Source: Flavobacteriales bacterium UBA5422
GTDB taxonomy: Bacteria; Bacteroidota; Bacteroidia; Flavobacteriales_D; Crocinitomicaceae
NCBI GenBank assembly: GCA_002409405.1
Contig: DHNG01000025.1
Span: 51,614 to 83,478, forward strand
Length of the DNA: 31,865 nucleotides
Direction of reading: 5' to 3'
Under the pieces are notes generated by a model. It had not been told where the DNA came from, ran no database searches, and worked only from the letters and a program-made list of their open reading frames with translations. Made by a program: the position numbers and the translations under genes. Each line of letters begins with the position of its first letter. Position 1 is the stretch's first letter. Positions 16,139 through 23,642 of this stretch are shown here, one piece after another.

Positions 16139-18400
16139 CTACCTCATCAATGTTAAAAACCCTTCGTAGGTATGTAAGAGATCACCCACATCAGTTGCTA
16201 CGATACGATAGAAGTAAACTCCTTCTGTTGCTTTCTTGTTGTTTTCTGTATGCCCATCCCAAATGATGAGTTCAGACATAAATTCAAGGTGGTGAAAATC
16301 TGAACTGAATACCACATTTCCCCATCGGTTTAAGATGGTACATGACATCTTTTTGATTCCTGCAAACTGAAGCTGAAACACATCGTTTACGAAGTCATTA
16401 TTCGGAGTAAATACATTGGGAATTTGCAGGTCATATTCTTCGCAAATTTCAATGGTGTCAGTAGCTGAATCCTGGCATTCTCCATCAAATGTATAGCTGA
16501 TAACATAAACTCCTGTTTCTGTATTATGGAGTGAAATCTCACCGGTAGACGGATCAATATTCCCATTGTTATTCATACTAAAAATACCTCCCTGATCACC
16601 TGTTATCACAGGTACAGGATTAGATCCGGGAAGACAATATTTTTCATCTGTGTAATTAAACCCGGTATTTTTTTGTGCATCAACACGAATAACAGTACTT
16701 GCCTGGTTAAAGCAGGACACTCCGGTCAGCATATAATTGATGGTCCACAACCCCGGACCGGCAATTGCCGGATCGAAAACACCTTGCTGAGAATCAACAA
16801 CTCCCGTTCCGATCCAGCTTCCGCCAGGTGTGTCACTTTGGAATGGAATTGGGTCGGAAGTTTCGCAAATTTCGTTAGGAACAGTTAAGATAGCTGTCGT
16901 TTCCGGAGTAATTGTAAGTGTGATCTGAGCGCTTACCTGCGGACAAGCATTCCCTGGAGCAATTGTTGAAATCGTCAACAATACCGTTCCGTTAGTAAGG
17001 TCATTCTGTCCGGGAGTATATGTCGCATTTAATAACGCAGGGTTGTCAAAAGAACCATCCCCGGAAGTAGACCAATTAATTGTAGGATTGCCCGTTTCCG
17101 TTGCAGTACAGATAAACAACTGATTGGCACAAATACTGGTGTCATTACCTGCATTGAGCGTATATTCTTGATGCACCTCAATCTGCGTCACATCGCTTCC
17201 TCCACAAGCTCCTGTTGTATACGTGATTTCCCAGGTTCCGGTACCGGCCTGAGCAGGAGAGAATTCGCCATTTGAACTGTTAACAATCCCTGTTCCTGAC
17301 CAAATTCCACCGGCAGGATTTGCTGATAACGTAACATTCGGAGATGCAGAACACAATGGAGTTATGTCATCAATAACAGGAACAGTACCTGGAATAATGG
17401 TCACGATCAATTCATCTGAAACCTGCATGCATGGCGTAGCAGGGATATCAGAAGTTAACGTCAGAATAACCGAACCATTAGCAATGTCATTTTGCCCGGG
17501 CGTATATACAGCATTTATCAGCGTGTTATTATCAAATGTGCCATCTCCGCTACTTGTCCATGTATGGGATTGCACACCACCTGAAGATCCGTTTAATGTG
17601 ACTGTTTCTCCCTGACAGACACTTTGGTCAGGTCCTGCATCAATGCTATAATTACATGTGCTGCATGTTCCACCTGCGGGTTTGATACACAAATTGTCCA
17701 TGTAAAAATGTCCCGTTTTTCCGCTACAAGCTGCTGTTCCCGAATTCGCGTTCGGATAGAAATACACCAAAACGCGATCGTACACCCCATCTGCTGTATA
17801 GGTCATACTTTGATGCCCCCAATTTCCAACAGATATTGCTGAACAATTGATGGAAACACTTGGTGTCGGGTAAGGAGGGGAAGCAATCGGGTAAAACGGA
17901 TTGGTGAGACATGTCACAGGATTTGAGGAATTAAAGAATAAAAAACCAAAATCCATACAATTACCGACAAGTTTTTTATAGCAGGGACCAAAAGGCCGGT
18001 CAACGGTGAACATTTCAAAATCAATCTCATAATTTTGACCAGCTACCGTTTGCTGATCCAGGGTCAGGATGAAGGATTCAAATTGATACGATGTATTGTT
18101 GAACATTCCCCCAAAAAAGCCGATAAATCCATCACCACTTGGGATATTGGCTTGTGCATTCATACTGCAATAAGCTCCCTCGGCACCAGGGCTATTGGTT
18201 AGAAAACCGCATGAAGCGTTATAATAATCCGGGGTTACCGTACACGATTCTATTCCAATCACGTTATTCACCTGTCCCAGTGTAGTCGGGCATGTGGTAT
18301 AATTCTCAAAATCTCCATTACTAAAGAGATTTTGCGCAAAAAGCTGATTCGAACCGAAAATAATTATAAAAAACGTGAGAAATTGAGTTTTTAAATTCAT
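16139..18400 (-). CDS. Secreted T9SS cargo with type B (gliding-motility-associated) C-terminal domain
   Basis: 753 aa. Signal peptide (MNLKTQFLTFFIIIFGSNQL, then FAQ). Residues about 25-250 form a Cys-rich N-terminal domain that may bind a ligand (FSNGDFENYTTCP; HFYMDNLCIKP). PKD/Ig-like modules follow: two related units beginning DAGPDQSVCQGETVTLNG and NAGNDTSICANQLF, alternating with units carrying GGIWSGTGIV and GGSWIGTGVV. The last ~90 residues are the type B sorting domain: IPNVFTPNNDFVNDVFQLQF, ILNRWGNVVF, and the terminal GVYFYRIVATD and YEGFLTLMR. The domain directs export across the outer membrane by the type IX system. The ATG overlaps the stop of the upstream type A cargo gene by 4 nt (ATGA), so translation is coupled. 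An adhesin-like or structural role is inferred. Confidence 0.9.
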   Translation of the reverse strand: MNLKTQFLTFFIIIFGSNQLFAQNLFSNGDFENYTTCPTTLGQVNNVIGIESCTVTPDYYNASCGFLTNSPGAEGAYCSMNAQANIPSGDGFIGFFGGMFNNTSYQFESFILTLDQQTVAGQNYEIDFEMFTVDRPFGPCYKKLVGNCMDFGFLFFNSSNPVTCLTNPFYPIASPPYPTPSVSINCSAISVGNWGHQSMTYTADGVYDRVLVYFYPNANSGTAACSGKTGHFYMDNLCIKPAGGTCSTCNYSIDAGPDQSVCQGETVTLNGSSGGVQSHTWTSSGDGTFDNNTLINAVYTPGQNDIANGSVILTLTSDIPATPCMQVSDELIVTIIPGTVPVIDDITPLCSASPNVTLSANPAGGIWSGTGIVNSSNGEFSPAQAGTGTWEITYTTGACGGSDVTQIEVHQEYTLNAGNDTSICANQLFICTATETGNPTINWSTSGDGSFDNPALLNATYTPGQNDLTNGTVLLTISTIAPGNACPQVSAQITLTITPETTAILTVPNEICETSDPIPFQSDTPGGSWIGTGVVDSQQGVFDPAIAGPGLWTINYMLTGVSCFNQASTVIRVDAQKNTGFNYTDEKYCLPGSNPVPVITGDQGGIFSMNNNGNIDPSTGEISLHNTETGVYVISYTFDGECQDSATDTIEICEEYDLQIPNVFTPNNDFVNDVFQLQFAGIKKMSCTILNRWGNVVFSSDFHHLEFMSELIIWDGHTENNKKATEGVYFYRIVATDVGDLLHTYEGFLTLMR

Positions 18401-20262
18401 TGAATGATAATTTTTGAGTTTTGGATTTTATTGTTTTGAATAAATTTTATATGATACAAACCATTCGGGTAGGAACTCAAATCAATGGTAACAACTCCCT
18501 GGTGTTTATCAAATTCAAACTGTTCAACCAGACGCGAATCCGTTGAAAATATCTCAAGCACGAATGCTTGACTGTCCTTCACCAGTAACTTCACCTCATC
18601 CTCAACCGGATTCGGGTATACAATAACCAGATCTTCTTCAGATGTTCGCGTAATTACAATTACTTCCGACAGTGTAATCGTACCATCAAAATCTGTTTGT
18701 TTTAATGTGTAATAGGTTACCGGATAATATGGCTCTTCGTCATACACTTCATAGTTACGGATTTCAGAAGAATTTCCTGCCCCATCAAGAACGGCAACTT
18801 TTTCCCAAGTACTTCCGTTTTCGGAACGATAGAGCGTGAAGTAATCATTATTCCGCTCTGATGCAGTAGTCCAAAACAACTTATTGATACCTCCCGCTGG
18901 CTGGCCATCGAAATCGATGAGTGAAATGGATAGTACAACCAGAGGAGTACTACATGTGCGGTCAATTACATCCCCATTTCCGATAACCGGGCTTAACAGT
19001 GCACTTTTGATCACTGTTTGGAATCCCGTTGCTGTTTGGTCCGTCAGAACCGGAGTGGGTAAATTCATAACCGAACCGACTGCCTGGCTATAGGCACAGG
19101 ACAATCCATCTGAAGGAACTTTCATCATTGAAAAATGAGTTGTGCCATTCGAGTATAATCCTGCCATCAACATATTTCCAGAAGCATCTATGGTGACTCC
19201 GTTTGCTTCGGAATCCTCTGTATCTGTTACAGAACTATATCCTCTAAAAAGGGATGCGCTGCCATCTGAAGCAATGGCAACTATCCATGTAACATCCTGG
19301 GTACCCGTATTTCTGTCTTGCCAACCAGTTGCAAGATACCCGCTGCCTGATTTGGTAACGGATCTGAATTCTTCTGCAGCAGCTGATCCATACGTATTCG
19401 TCCAAACGTTGGTTATTAGCGATCCACTTGCGGTAAAACGCATGGCATAACCATCCGATACTCCAGCACCCAATCCGTAAGTTCGGCCAAAAACAGTATA
19501 ATCATTTGCAGAATTCTCTACAATTCCATTAAGCTCATCAGTGCTCCCACTCCCCCATTTCTTACCAAACGTAACAACCAGAGCAGCAGTCATTTTCACC
19601 ATAAAAAAATCATTGTTTGTTTTCCCTACACATAGGAAACCATTATCGGCAGTTTGAATCAAATCAAAAAATTCTGATGCCCCGGAACCATTTCTCAATT
19701 GTTTTTCACTGATAAAACTCCCGTCGCTATTATTCAATGTTGCGAAATAAGCAATATCAACAGTACTGGAACCAACTTTACCGCAGATAGCAATGTTCCC
19801 GTCACTTGTCTTTACAATAGCATTTCCATAATCCGTCGAACTTGTACCAATGGCTCTTGTCCATTGATGAACACCCGAAAAATTAACCTTTGTAACGATG
19901 ATGTCTGTCCCGCCGGCACCAAAAGAAGCCGTGTTTCCAACCATAACATAACCATCAGCTGTTTCAACAACATCATTTGCCCTATCACTGGAAGATGTTC
20001 CTCCTCCGATTGAAGTACTCCAGTCTACCAACGAATCTTTGTAGGTTTTAACAATGCGAATTTCATTATTCGTTGATTTGCTTCCAACCCAAACAGCAGT
20101 GTCTGACCCCGAAACAGCAATAACACTTCTCGCCCAACCGCCATTTATTCGTTGTATGTATGAATTTTGTCCTGAAAGCCTTCCATAGAATAAGCAGATA
20201 AATAAAAAAAATAACACGGAAGATGTCAGTTTTTCATGATAAAAAATAAATCGAGTATTCAT
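18397..20262 (-). CDS. Secreted T9SS cargo with beta-propeller-like repeats and type A sorting domain
   Basis: 621 aa. The N-terminal signal region (KLTSSVLFFLFICLFYGRLS, then GQ) is preceded by ten residues. Residues about 40-440 consist of roughly 50-residue repeats with W-x-G/DGYVMVGNT and DIIVTKVNFSGVHQW patterns (also NGFLCVGKTNNDFFMVKM), resembling the delta-60/propeller repeats of large secreted proteins. A fibronectin-like stretch follows (GGINKLFWTTASERNNDYFT). The C-terminal ~75 residues are a type A sorting domain: VVYPNPVEDEVKLLV, then GLYHIKFIQNNKIQNSKIII. The gene lies 128 nt below the TPR/HTH regulator and overlaps the downstream type B cargo gene by 4 nt. Ligand and enzymatic function are not evident. 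Confidence 0.88.
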   Translation of the reverse strand: MNTRFIFYHEKLTSSVLFFLFICLFYGRLSGQNSYIQRINGGWARSVIAVSGSDTAVWVGSKSTNNEIRIVKTYKDSLVDWSTSIGGGTSSSDRANDVVETADGYVMVGNTASFGAGGTDIIVTKVNFSGVHQWTRAIGTSSTDYGNAIVKTSDGNIAICGKVGSSTVDIAYFATLNNSDGSFISEKQLRNGSGASEFFDLIQTADNGFLCVGKTNNDFFMVKMTAALVVTFGKKWGSGSTDELNGIVENSANDYTVFGRTYGLGAGVSDGYAMRFTASGSLITNVWTNTYGSAAAEEFRSVTKSGSGYLATGWQDRNTGTQDVTWIVAIASDGSASLFRGYSSVTDTEDSEANGVTIDASGNMLMAGLYSNGTTHFSMMKVPSDGLSCAYSQAVGSVMNLPTPVLTDQTATGFQTVIKSALLSPVIGNGDVIDRTCSTPLVVLSISLIDFDGQPAGGINKLFWTTASERNNDYFTLYRSENGSTWEKVAVLDGAGNSSEIRNYEVYDEEPYYPVTYYTLKQTDFDGTITLSEVIVITRTSEEDLVIVYPNPVEDEVKLLVKDSQAFVLEIFSTDSRLVEQFEFDKHQGVVTIDLSSYPNGLYHIKFIQNNKIQNSKIIIQ

Positions 20263-20296
20263 TGCGTAATTTTTGGCAAATTAACCCCGACTATAA

Positions 20297-20324
20297 AAAA
20301 CCTACAAATTTTTCAAGTAGACAA
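20297..20324 (-). promoter_or_regulatory. Predicted promoter proximal to the type A cargo gene
   Basis: On the minus strand, TTG (20324-20322), a 17-nt spacer, then TAGGTTTT (20304-20297). Initiation would fall near 20290, leaving a leader of about 28 nt. The element shares the 14-mer TTGAAAAATTTGTA with the distal element at 20378-20405. Confidence 0.45.
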
Positions 20325-20377
20325 AAGGTGGACAGAAAGGCTTTAAATCTTTATTATTGTTGATTATATTAAAAAAC

Positions 20378-20405
20378 AAAAGGTAGACATTTACAAATTT
20401 TTCAA
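20378..20405 (-). promoter_or_regulatory. Predicted distal promoter overlapping the end of the regulator gene
   Basis: On the minus strand, TTG (20405-20403), a 17-nt spacer, then TACCTTTT (20385-20378). The TTG lies inside the last codons of the regulator gene. The motif ACAAAAGGTRGACA (plus strand) occurs here at 20376-20389 and again at 20321-20334. Confidence 0.4.
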
Positions 20406-22031
20406 AAATTGAGGCAGGTCTTCATCTGTTTCGAGATTCAGTTTTTTTCGCAGCCTGTAACGACTTTTTTTGACACCGTCAAATGAAATATTAAAAATAG
20501 ACGCAATGTCTTTTGTAGAAAGATCCAATACCAGGAGTGAGGCTAATTTCTTCTCACTTTTTGTTAAATTCGGAAAATGAGATTCCAACTTATGAAAAAA
20601 TGATTTCAAGTTTTCATCCAGTTGAAGTTCGAATTTTTGACGGTCCCGCTCCAATTGTACATTCTGATTTAGTTGTATCGAAAATGCCTTTATTTTTGTT
20701 TCATCTTGCGGGTTTTTCATGATTTCTTTGACGTCTGTTTTGATCCTGTCTAAGAATTCATTTTTTTCAATAATTGTCAGTGCAAATTGTTCCAGTTCTT
20801 TATTTTTATACTGAAGTTCATCCGAAAGCTTCTTTTTTTCCACCTCCAGCAATGCCTCTTTTAAACGTGTTTTTTGCAGTGAAATTCGTGCATTTCTATA
20901 AATCAACAAAATAACCATCATAAGTAAAACGGCAGCTGAAACCGTAAACCAAAGTGTTTTACTTTTTAGTTCTACTTCTTTTTCAATCAACTTATACTCG
21001 GTATCCTTCTTTCTCAGTTCATGTTTTTTTTCTACCTCTGAAATGCGTGTCAGGATATCTTCATTAGCTATTTTATCTTTTATCTCCAGATATTTATCTT
21101 GAAAATACAATGCGTTCTTGTAATCACTCAGTTCTTTATAGATATCACTTAGATTAGAATAATTTGTCAATAAGTAATGTGCATCATCTGATTCATTCAA
21201 ATAAGAATTGGACTTCTTAAATAAACGAATTGCTTCCGGGTACAAGCCCTCCTTCTGTTTAATGTAAGCAATATTAGAAATTGTCACCCCTACCCCTGCT
21301 TTGCTGTTTATTTCCTCAAAAACCACTAATGCCATGTTGTATTTTTCTAAGGCAGCATTTGTATTATTCATTTTTGAGTAAATAGCACCTATGTTATTCA
21401 ATACTCCGCCATATTGGATGGCATTGTTTTCCCACGAATAAAATTTCTCACACTTATTAAAGTAATACAGGGAACTATCCAGTTTCTCGGAACTACCATA
21501 AGCAATCCCCAGTAGAAAATAACAATTGATCAGTTCTTTTTTATTTTTATCAGGGTGCTTTTGATAGTATTTCTTTGACTCCATTAAATAATCACGTGCT
21601 TTTTCATACTTCGAAATCCGGAGATTGATGGCAGCAAGATCCATTAACACATCCCCCACAGCATGATCATCTTGAATGGTTTCATATGCGCTTTTTGCCT
21701 TTAAGTAATAGTTTACCGCAGACTGCAGTTCATTATTTTCGGAATAGGTATCACCGATGAGTTTCAATATTTTGGGCTTTAGAACAGTTTCAGTTGGCCT
21801 TAGTTCTTGAAGCGCCGATTTTAATTGATACAATGCTTCTGAATAGTTGTCATTGTCAAAAAACAACTGTGCCAGTTCATACCTTTTTCTTGCAGAATTA
21901 CGATCATTTTCATTTATTTCAGTCAACAACCGAGCAATTGAATCGGTGGAAGAAAGCTGTGTATTTCCGGTAGGAGCAAAAACGAACAAAAAGAATCCCA
22001 AGCAAAATAAATCTCTCGTGAACAATCTCAT
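20391..22031 (-). CDS. Membrane-anchored TPR regulator with C-terminal LuxR-like HTH
   Basis: 546 aa. Signal sequence (LFCLGFFLFVFAPTGNT), then periplasmic TPR repeats over about residues 48-320 (ARKRYELAQLFFDNDNYSEA, LNNIGAIYSKMNNTNAALEK, NYSNLSDIYKELSDYKNA). A single transmembrane helix at about 360-378 is followed by a coiled coil (385-440) and a C-terminal helix-turn-helix at about 485-540 (LTKSEKKLASLLVLDLSTKD, then IASIFNISFDGVKKSRYRLR). This is a common Bacteroidota architecture in which an envelope signal is passed to a cytoplasmic DNA-binding domain without phosphorylation. It lies directly upstream of, and on the same strand as, two T9SS cargo genes, which makes them plausible targets. 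Its own promoter-like element nearly abuts the ATG. Confidence 0.88.
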   Translation of the reverse strand: MRLFTRDLFCLGFFLFVFAPTGNTQLSSTDSIARLLTEINENDRNSARKRYELAQLFFDNDNYSEALYQLKSALQELRPTETVLKPKILKLIGDTYSENNELQSAVNYYLKAKSAYETIQDDHAVGDVLMDLAAINLRISKYEKARDYLMESKKYYQKHPDKNKKELINCYFLLGIAYGSSEKLDSSLYYFNKCEKFYSWENNAIQYGGVLNNIGAIYSKMNNTNAALEKYNMALVVFEEINSKAGVGVTISNIAYIKQKEGLYPEAIRLFKKSNSYLNESDDAHYLLTNYSNLSDIYKELSDYKNALYFQDKYLEIKDKIANEDILTRISEVEKKHELRKKDTEYKLIEKEVELKSKTLWFTVSAAVLLMMVILLIYRNARISLQKTRLKEALLEVEKKKLSDELQYKNKELEQFALTIIEKNEFLDRIKTDVKEIMKNPQDETKIKAFSIQLNQNVQLERDRQKFELQLDENLKSFFHKLESHFPNLTKSEKKLASLLVLDLSTKDIASIFNISFDGVKKSRYRLRKKLNLETDEDLPQFLKNL

Positions 22032-22036
22032 AGAGG

Positions 22037-22066
22037 CAAATTTAGAATTAACTTTTAAGGATCAAA
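22037..22066 (-). promoter_or_regulatory. Predicted promoter of the TPR/HTH regulator gene
   Basis: On the minus strand, TTTG (22066-22063), an 18-nt spacer, then TAAATTTG (22044-22037), a full consensus match. Only 5 nt separate the -7 box from the ATG at 22031, so the transcript would be leaderless or nearly so. Confidence 0.5.
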
Positions 22067-22223
22067 GTACAAATCGTGGATTTGCAATTACTCCAACAGT
22101 AAAAAGAAATCGATTCCCCAGTCCATATAACCAGAAGTGGATGTCTGAAGTATATCAACTAAAGAAAACAGCTATCAGAAAAATCTTCTTCAAATCTGGC
22201 TAAAGTACAAACAAGTAACAATT

Positions 22224-22685
22224 TTATTCTTCCTTATTTTGTTCAGTTAAGTGAATCATACAACGGTTAAATGCCGTTAAGTCATCTCCTAACGTTGAAA
22301 AGAAATCAATATCTGCCTTTTCAACTGCTGTCAATGCTGTTTGCAACACGTTAGCTCCTTCATCCGTCAGTTTGATGACCTTGGCCCTCGTGTCGGTCGG
22401 ATGTTCTTGCCTGCTGATAAATTTTTTCTCTTCCAATGTCCGTAGCACTTTAGAAACCATCATTCGATCTGCATTCCCCTGATTTGCGATGTCGACTTGC
22501 GTCACATTTTCATTTTCCCGCGACAACCACCCCAATGCAGCCAATAACACAAACTGGGTCTGTGTCAGGTTTAACGGATCCAGCACCTTTTTCTGTTTGC
22601 GCTGCCACAACAAGGTCAATTGCCCCAGAAGGTATCCCGGACTATCATCAGGGCTTTTAAACTTAAATTCTATTTTTTTAGTCAT
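22224..22685 (-). CDS. MarR-family transcriptional regulator
   Basis: 153 aa winged-helix dimeric repressor. The HTH core is LTQTQFVLLAALGWLSRENE, VTQVDIANQGNADRMMVSKV, LRTLEEKKFISRQEHPTDTR and AKVIKLTDEGANVL, with the DxR of the wing. N- and C-terminal helices would form the dimer interface. It is the last gene of a three-gene unit (VOC, EVE, MarR), with one nt between the EVE stop and its own start. MarR proteins usually repress their own operon and respond to small phenolic or oxidising ligands. The inverted repeat at 23500-23532 flanking the operon's -7 box is the obvious candidate operator. The ligand is unknown. Confidence 0.93.
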   Translation of the reverse strand: MTKKIEFKFKSPDDSPGYLLGQLTLLWQRKQKKVLDPLNLTQTQFVLLAALGWLSRENENVTQVDIANQGNADRMMVSKVLRTLEEKKFISRQEHPTDTRAKVIKLTDEGANVLQTALTAVEKADIDFFSTLGDDLTAFNRCMIHLTEQNKEE

Positions 22686-22686
22686 A

Positions 22687-23121
22687 TTATTGCTGAAGCA
22701 TTTGTGTCGAAATTAACTCAAAATCATGTCGGTTGATCTCAAAAAATCCAAACCGAAACGGATATCCCCATTTTTGTTTATCCTGAATGAATTCCAATTC
22801 GTTAATTAATGGCAGAATCGAAACATCCCGGTGCTCAAAAAACGCAATATCTCTTCGGGAAGGACAGAAATCCGGTGTCATTTGAAACGCATACGTGTCT
22901 TCATTTTTCACTTTTCCGATTGCTGTAAATTCCTGGCATTTATCCAACTTCCCCATTGTCTGTTTCCCCGAATAGTAAATTACGAAGCCACCTGTTCGCA
23001 TCCGTTTCAACGGTGCAACTTTACCATGACAAGCCTGGGCAATCCCTGCTTCGATTCCCGCTTTCACGTGATCTTTTGAAGCTACAATCACCCAATATTT
23101 CGTTACTCGTTCAGTATTCAT
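22687..23121 (-). CDS. EVE-domain protein (UPF0310)
   Basis: 144 aa forming one EVE domain of the PUA/YTH-like fold, which binds modified nucleobases or nucleic acids. Recognisable segments: YWVIVASKDHVKAGIEAGIA, QACHGKVAPLKRMRTGGFVI, YYSGKQTMGKLDKCQEFTAI, CPSRRDIAF, and the C-terminal WGYPFRFGFFEI. The aromatic pocket residues typical of the family (W10, Y49-Y50, W118) appear to be present. It is co-transcribed with a VOC protein gene (3-nt gap upstream) and a MarR regulator gene (1-nt gap downstream). A role in RNA or modified-DNA recognition, or stress adaptation, is possible, but none is demonstrated by the sequence. Confidence 0.9.
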   Translation of the reverse strand: MNTERVTKYWVIVASKDHVKAGIEAGIAQACHGKVAPLKRMRTGGFVIYYSGKQTMGKLDKCQEFTAIGKVKNEDTYAFQMTPDFCPSRRDIAFFEHRDVSILPLINELEFIQDKQKWGYPFRFGFFEINRHDFELISTQMLQQ

Positions 23122-23124
23122 CGA

Positions 23125-23484
23125 TTACTTCGTTTCTAAAAAAGTGAGTTTATATCCATCCAGATCCTTCACGTGAAATGCCCGTCCAAAAGGTGTTTCA
23201 ATGATCGGTCCGGCTGTAGTTACTCCGTTTGAAATGAATTGTTCTTTCAATTCGTCCACATCCTCATTCACTGCAAACCAAAGTGCCACACCTACTCCTA
23301 ACTCTTTTCCTTCAATTGGTTCGAGCGGTGTTCGAATAGCGAAACTTGCTTCTCCCTGGTTGTACTTAAAAATACAGGCTTGCGGATTCGTATCACCAAT
23401 TTCAAATCCCAACTGTTGGGTATAAAAGTCTTTTGATGCTTCCAGATTGTTTACCTGAAGAGATGCAAATGTTAATTGTTTCAT
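23125..23484 (-). CDS. VOC-superfamily (glyoxalase/bleomycin-resistance fold) protein
   Basis: 119 aa built from two beta-alpha-beta-beta-beta modules: MKQLTFASLQVNNLEASKDF with YTQQLGFEIGD, and VALWFAVNEDVDELKEQFIS, ending FGRAFHVKDLDGYKLTFLE. The last Glu (in TFLE) is at the position of a usual metal ligand; other ligands cannot be assigned safely. VOC proteins include metal-dependent isomerases, dioxygenases and antibiotic-binding resistance proteins. It is first in the VOC-EVE-MarR operon, directly behind the putative MarR operator, suggesting inducible expression in response to a small molecule. Confidence 0.9.
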   Translation of the reverse strand: MKQLTFASLQVNNLEASKDFYTQQLGFEIGDTNPQACIFKYNQGEASFAIRTPLEPIEGKELGVGVALWFAVNEDVDELKEQFISNGVTTAGPIIETPFGRAFHVKDLDGYKLTFLETK

Positions 23485-23499
23485 GGCATAAAAATTAAA

Positions 23500-23532
23500 T
23501 TGTTGTCACAAATATAATATACTCGACAACAA
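23500..23532. promoter_or_regulatory. Putative MarR operator flanking the VOC-EVE-MarR promoter
   Basis: Inverted repeat TTGTTGTC (23500-23507) and GACAACAA (23525-23532), 17-nt spacer. Between the arms, the minus strand carries TATATTTG (23516-23509), a perfect TAnnTTTG box directed at the VOC gene. The 9-bp palindrome TTGTCACAA overlaps the first arm at 23503-23511. Confidence 0.55.
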
Positions 23533-23642
23533 TATGCAGTTAATTTGTATTTTTTAATAAAACCGGGGATTACGATAGCTATCGAAACAATACAGATGAT
23601 CAACTCACATATTCAATCGTTTCTTTATTTTTTTCACCTGCT

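Noticed and set aside
22687..23484. VOC-EVE-MarR operon considered as a phage-defence island
   Set aside because: EVE domains occur in some defence-linked contexts, but there is no nuclease, methyltransferase or effector here; an inducible small-molecule response is the simpler reading.
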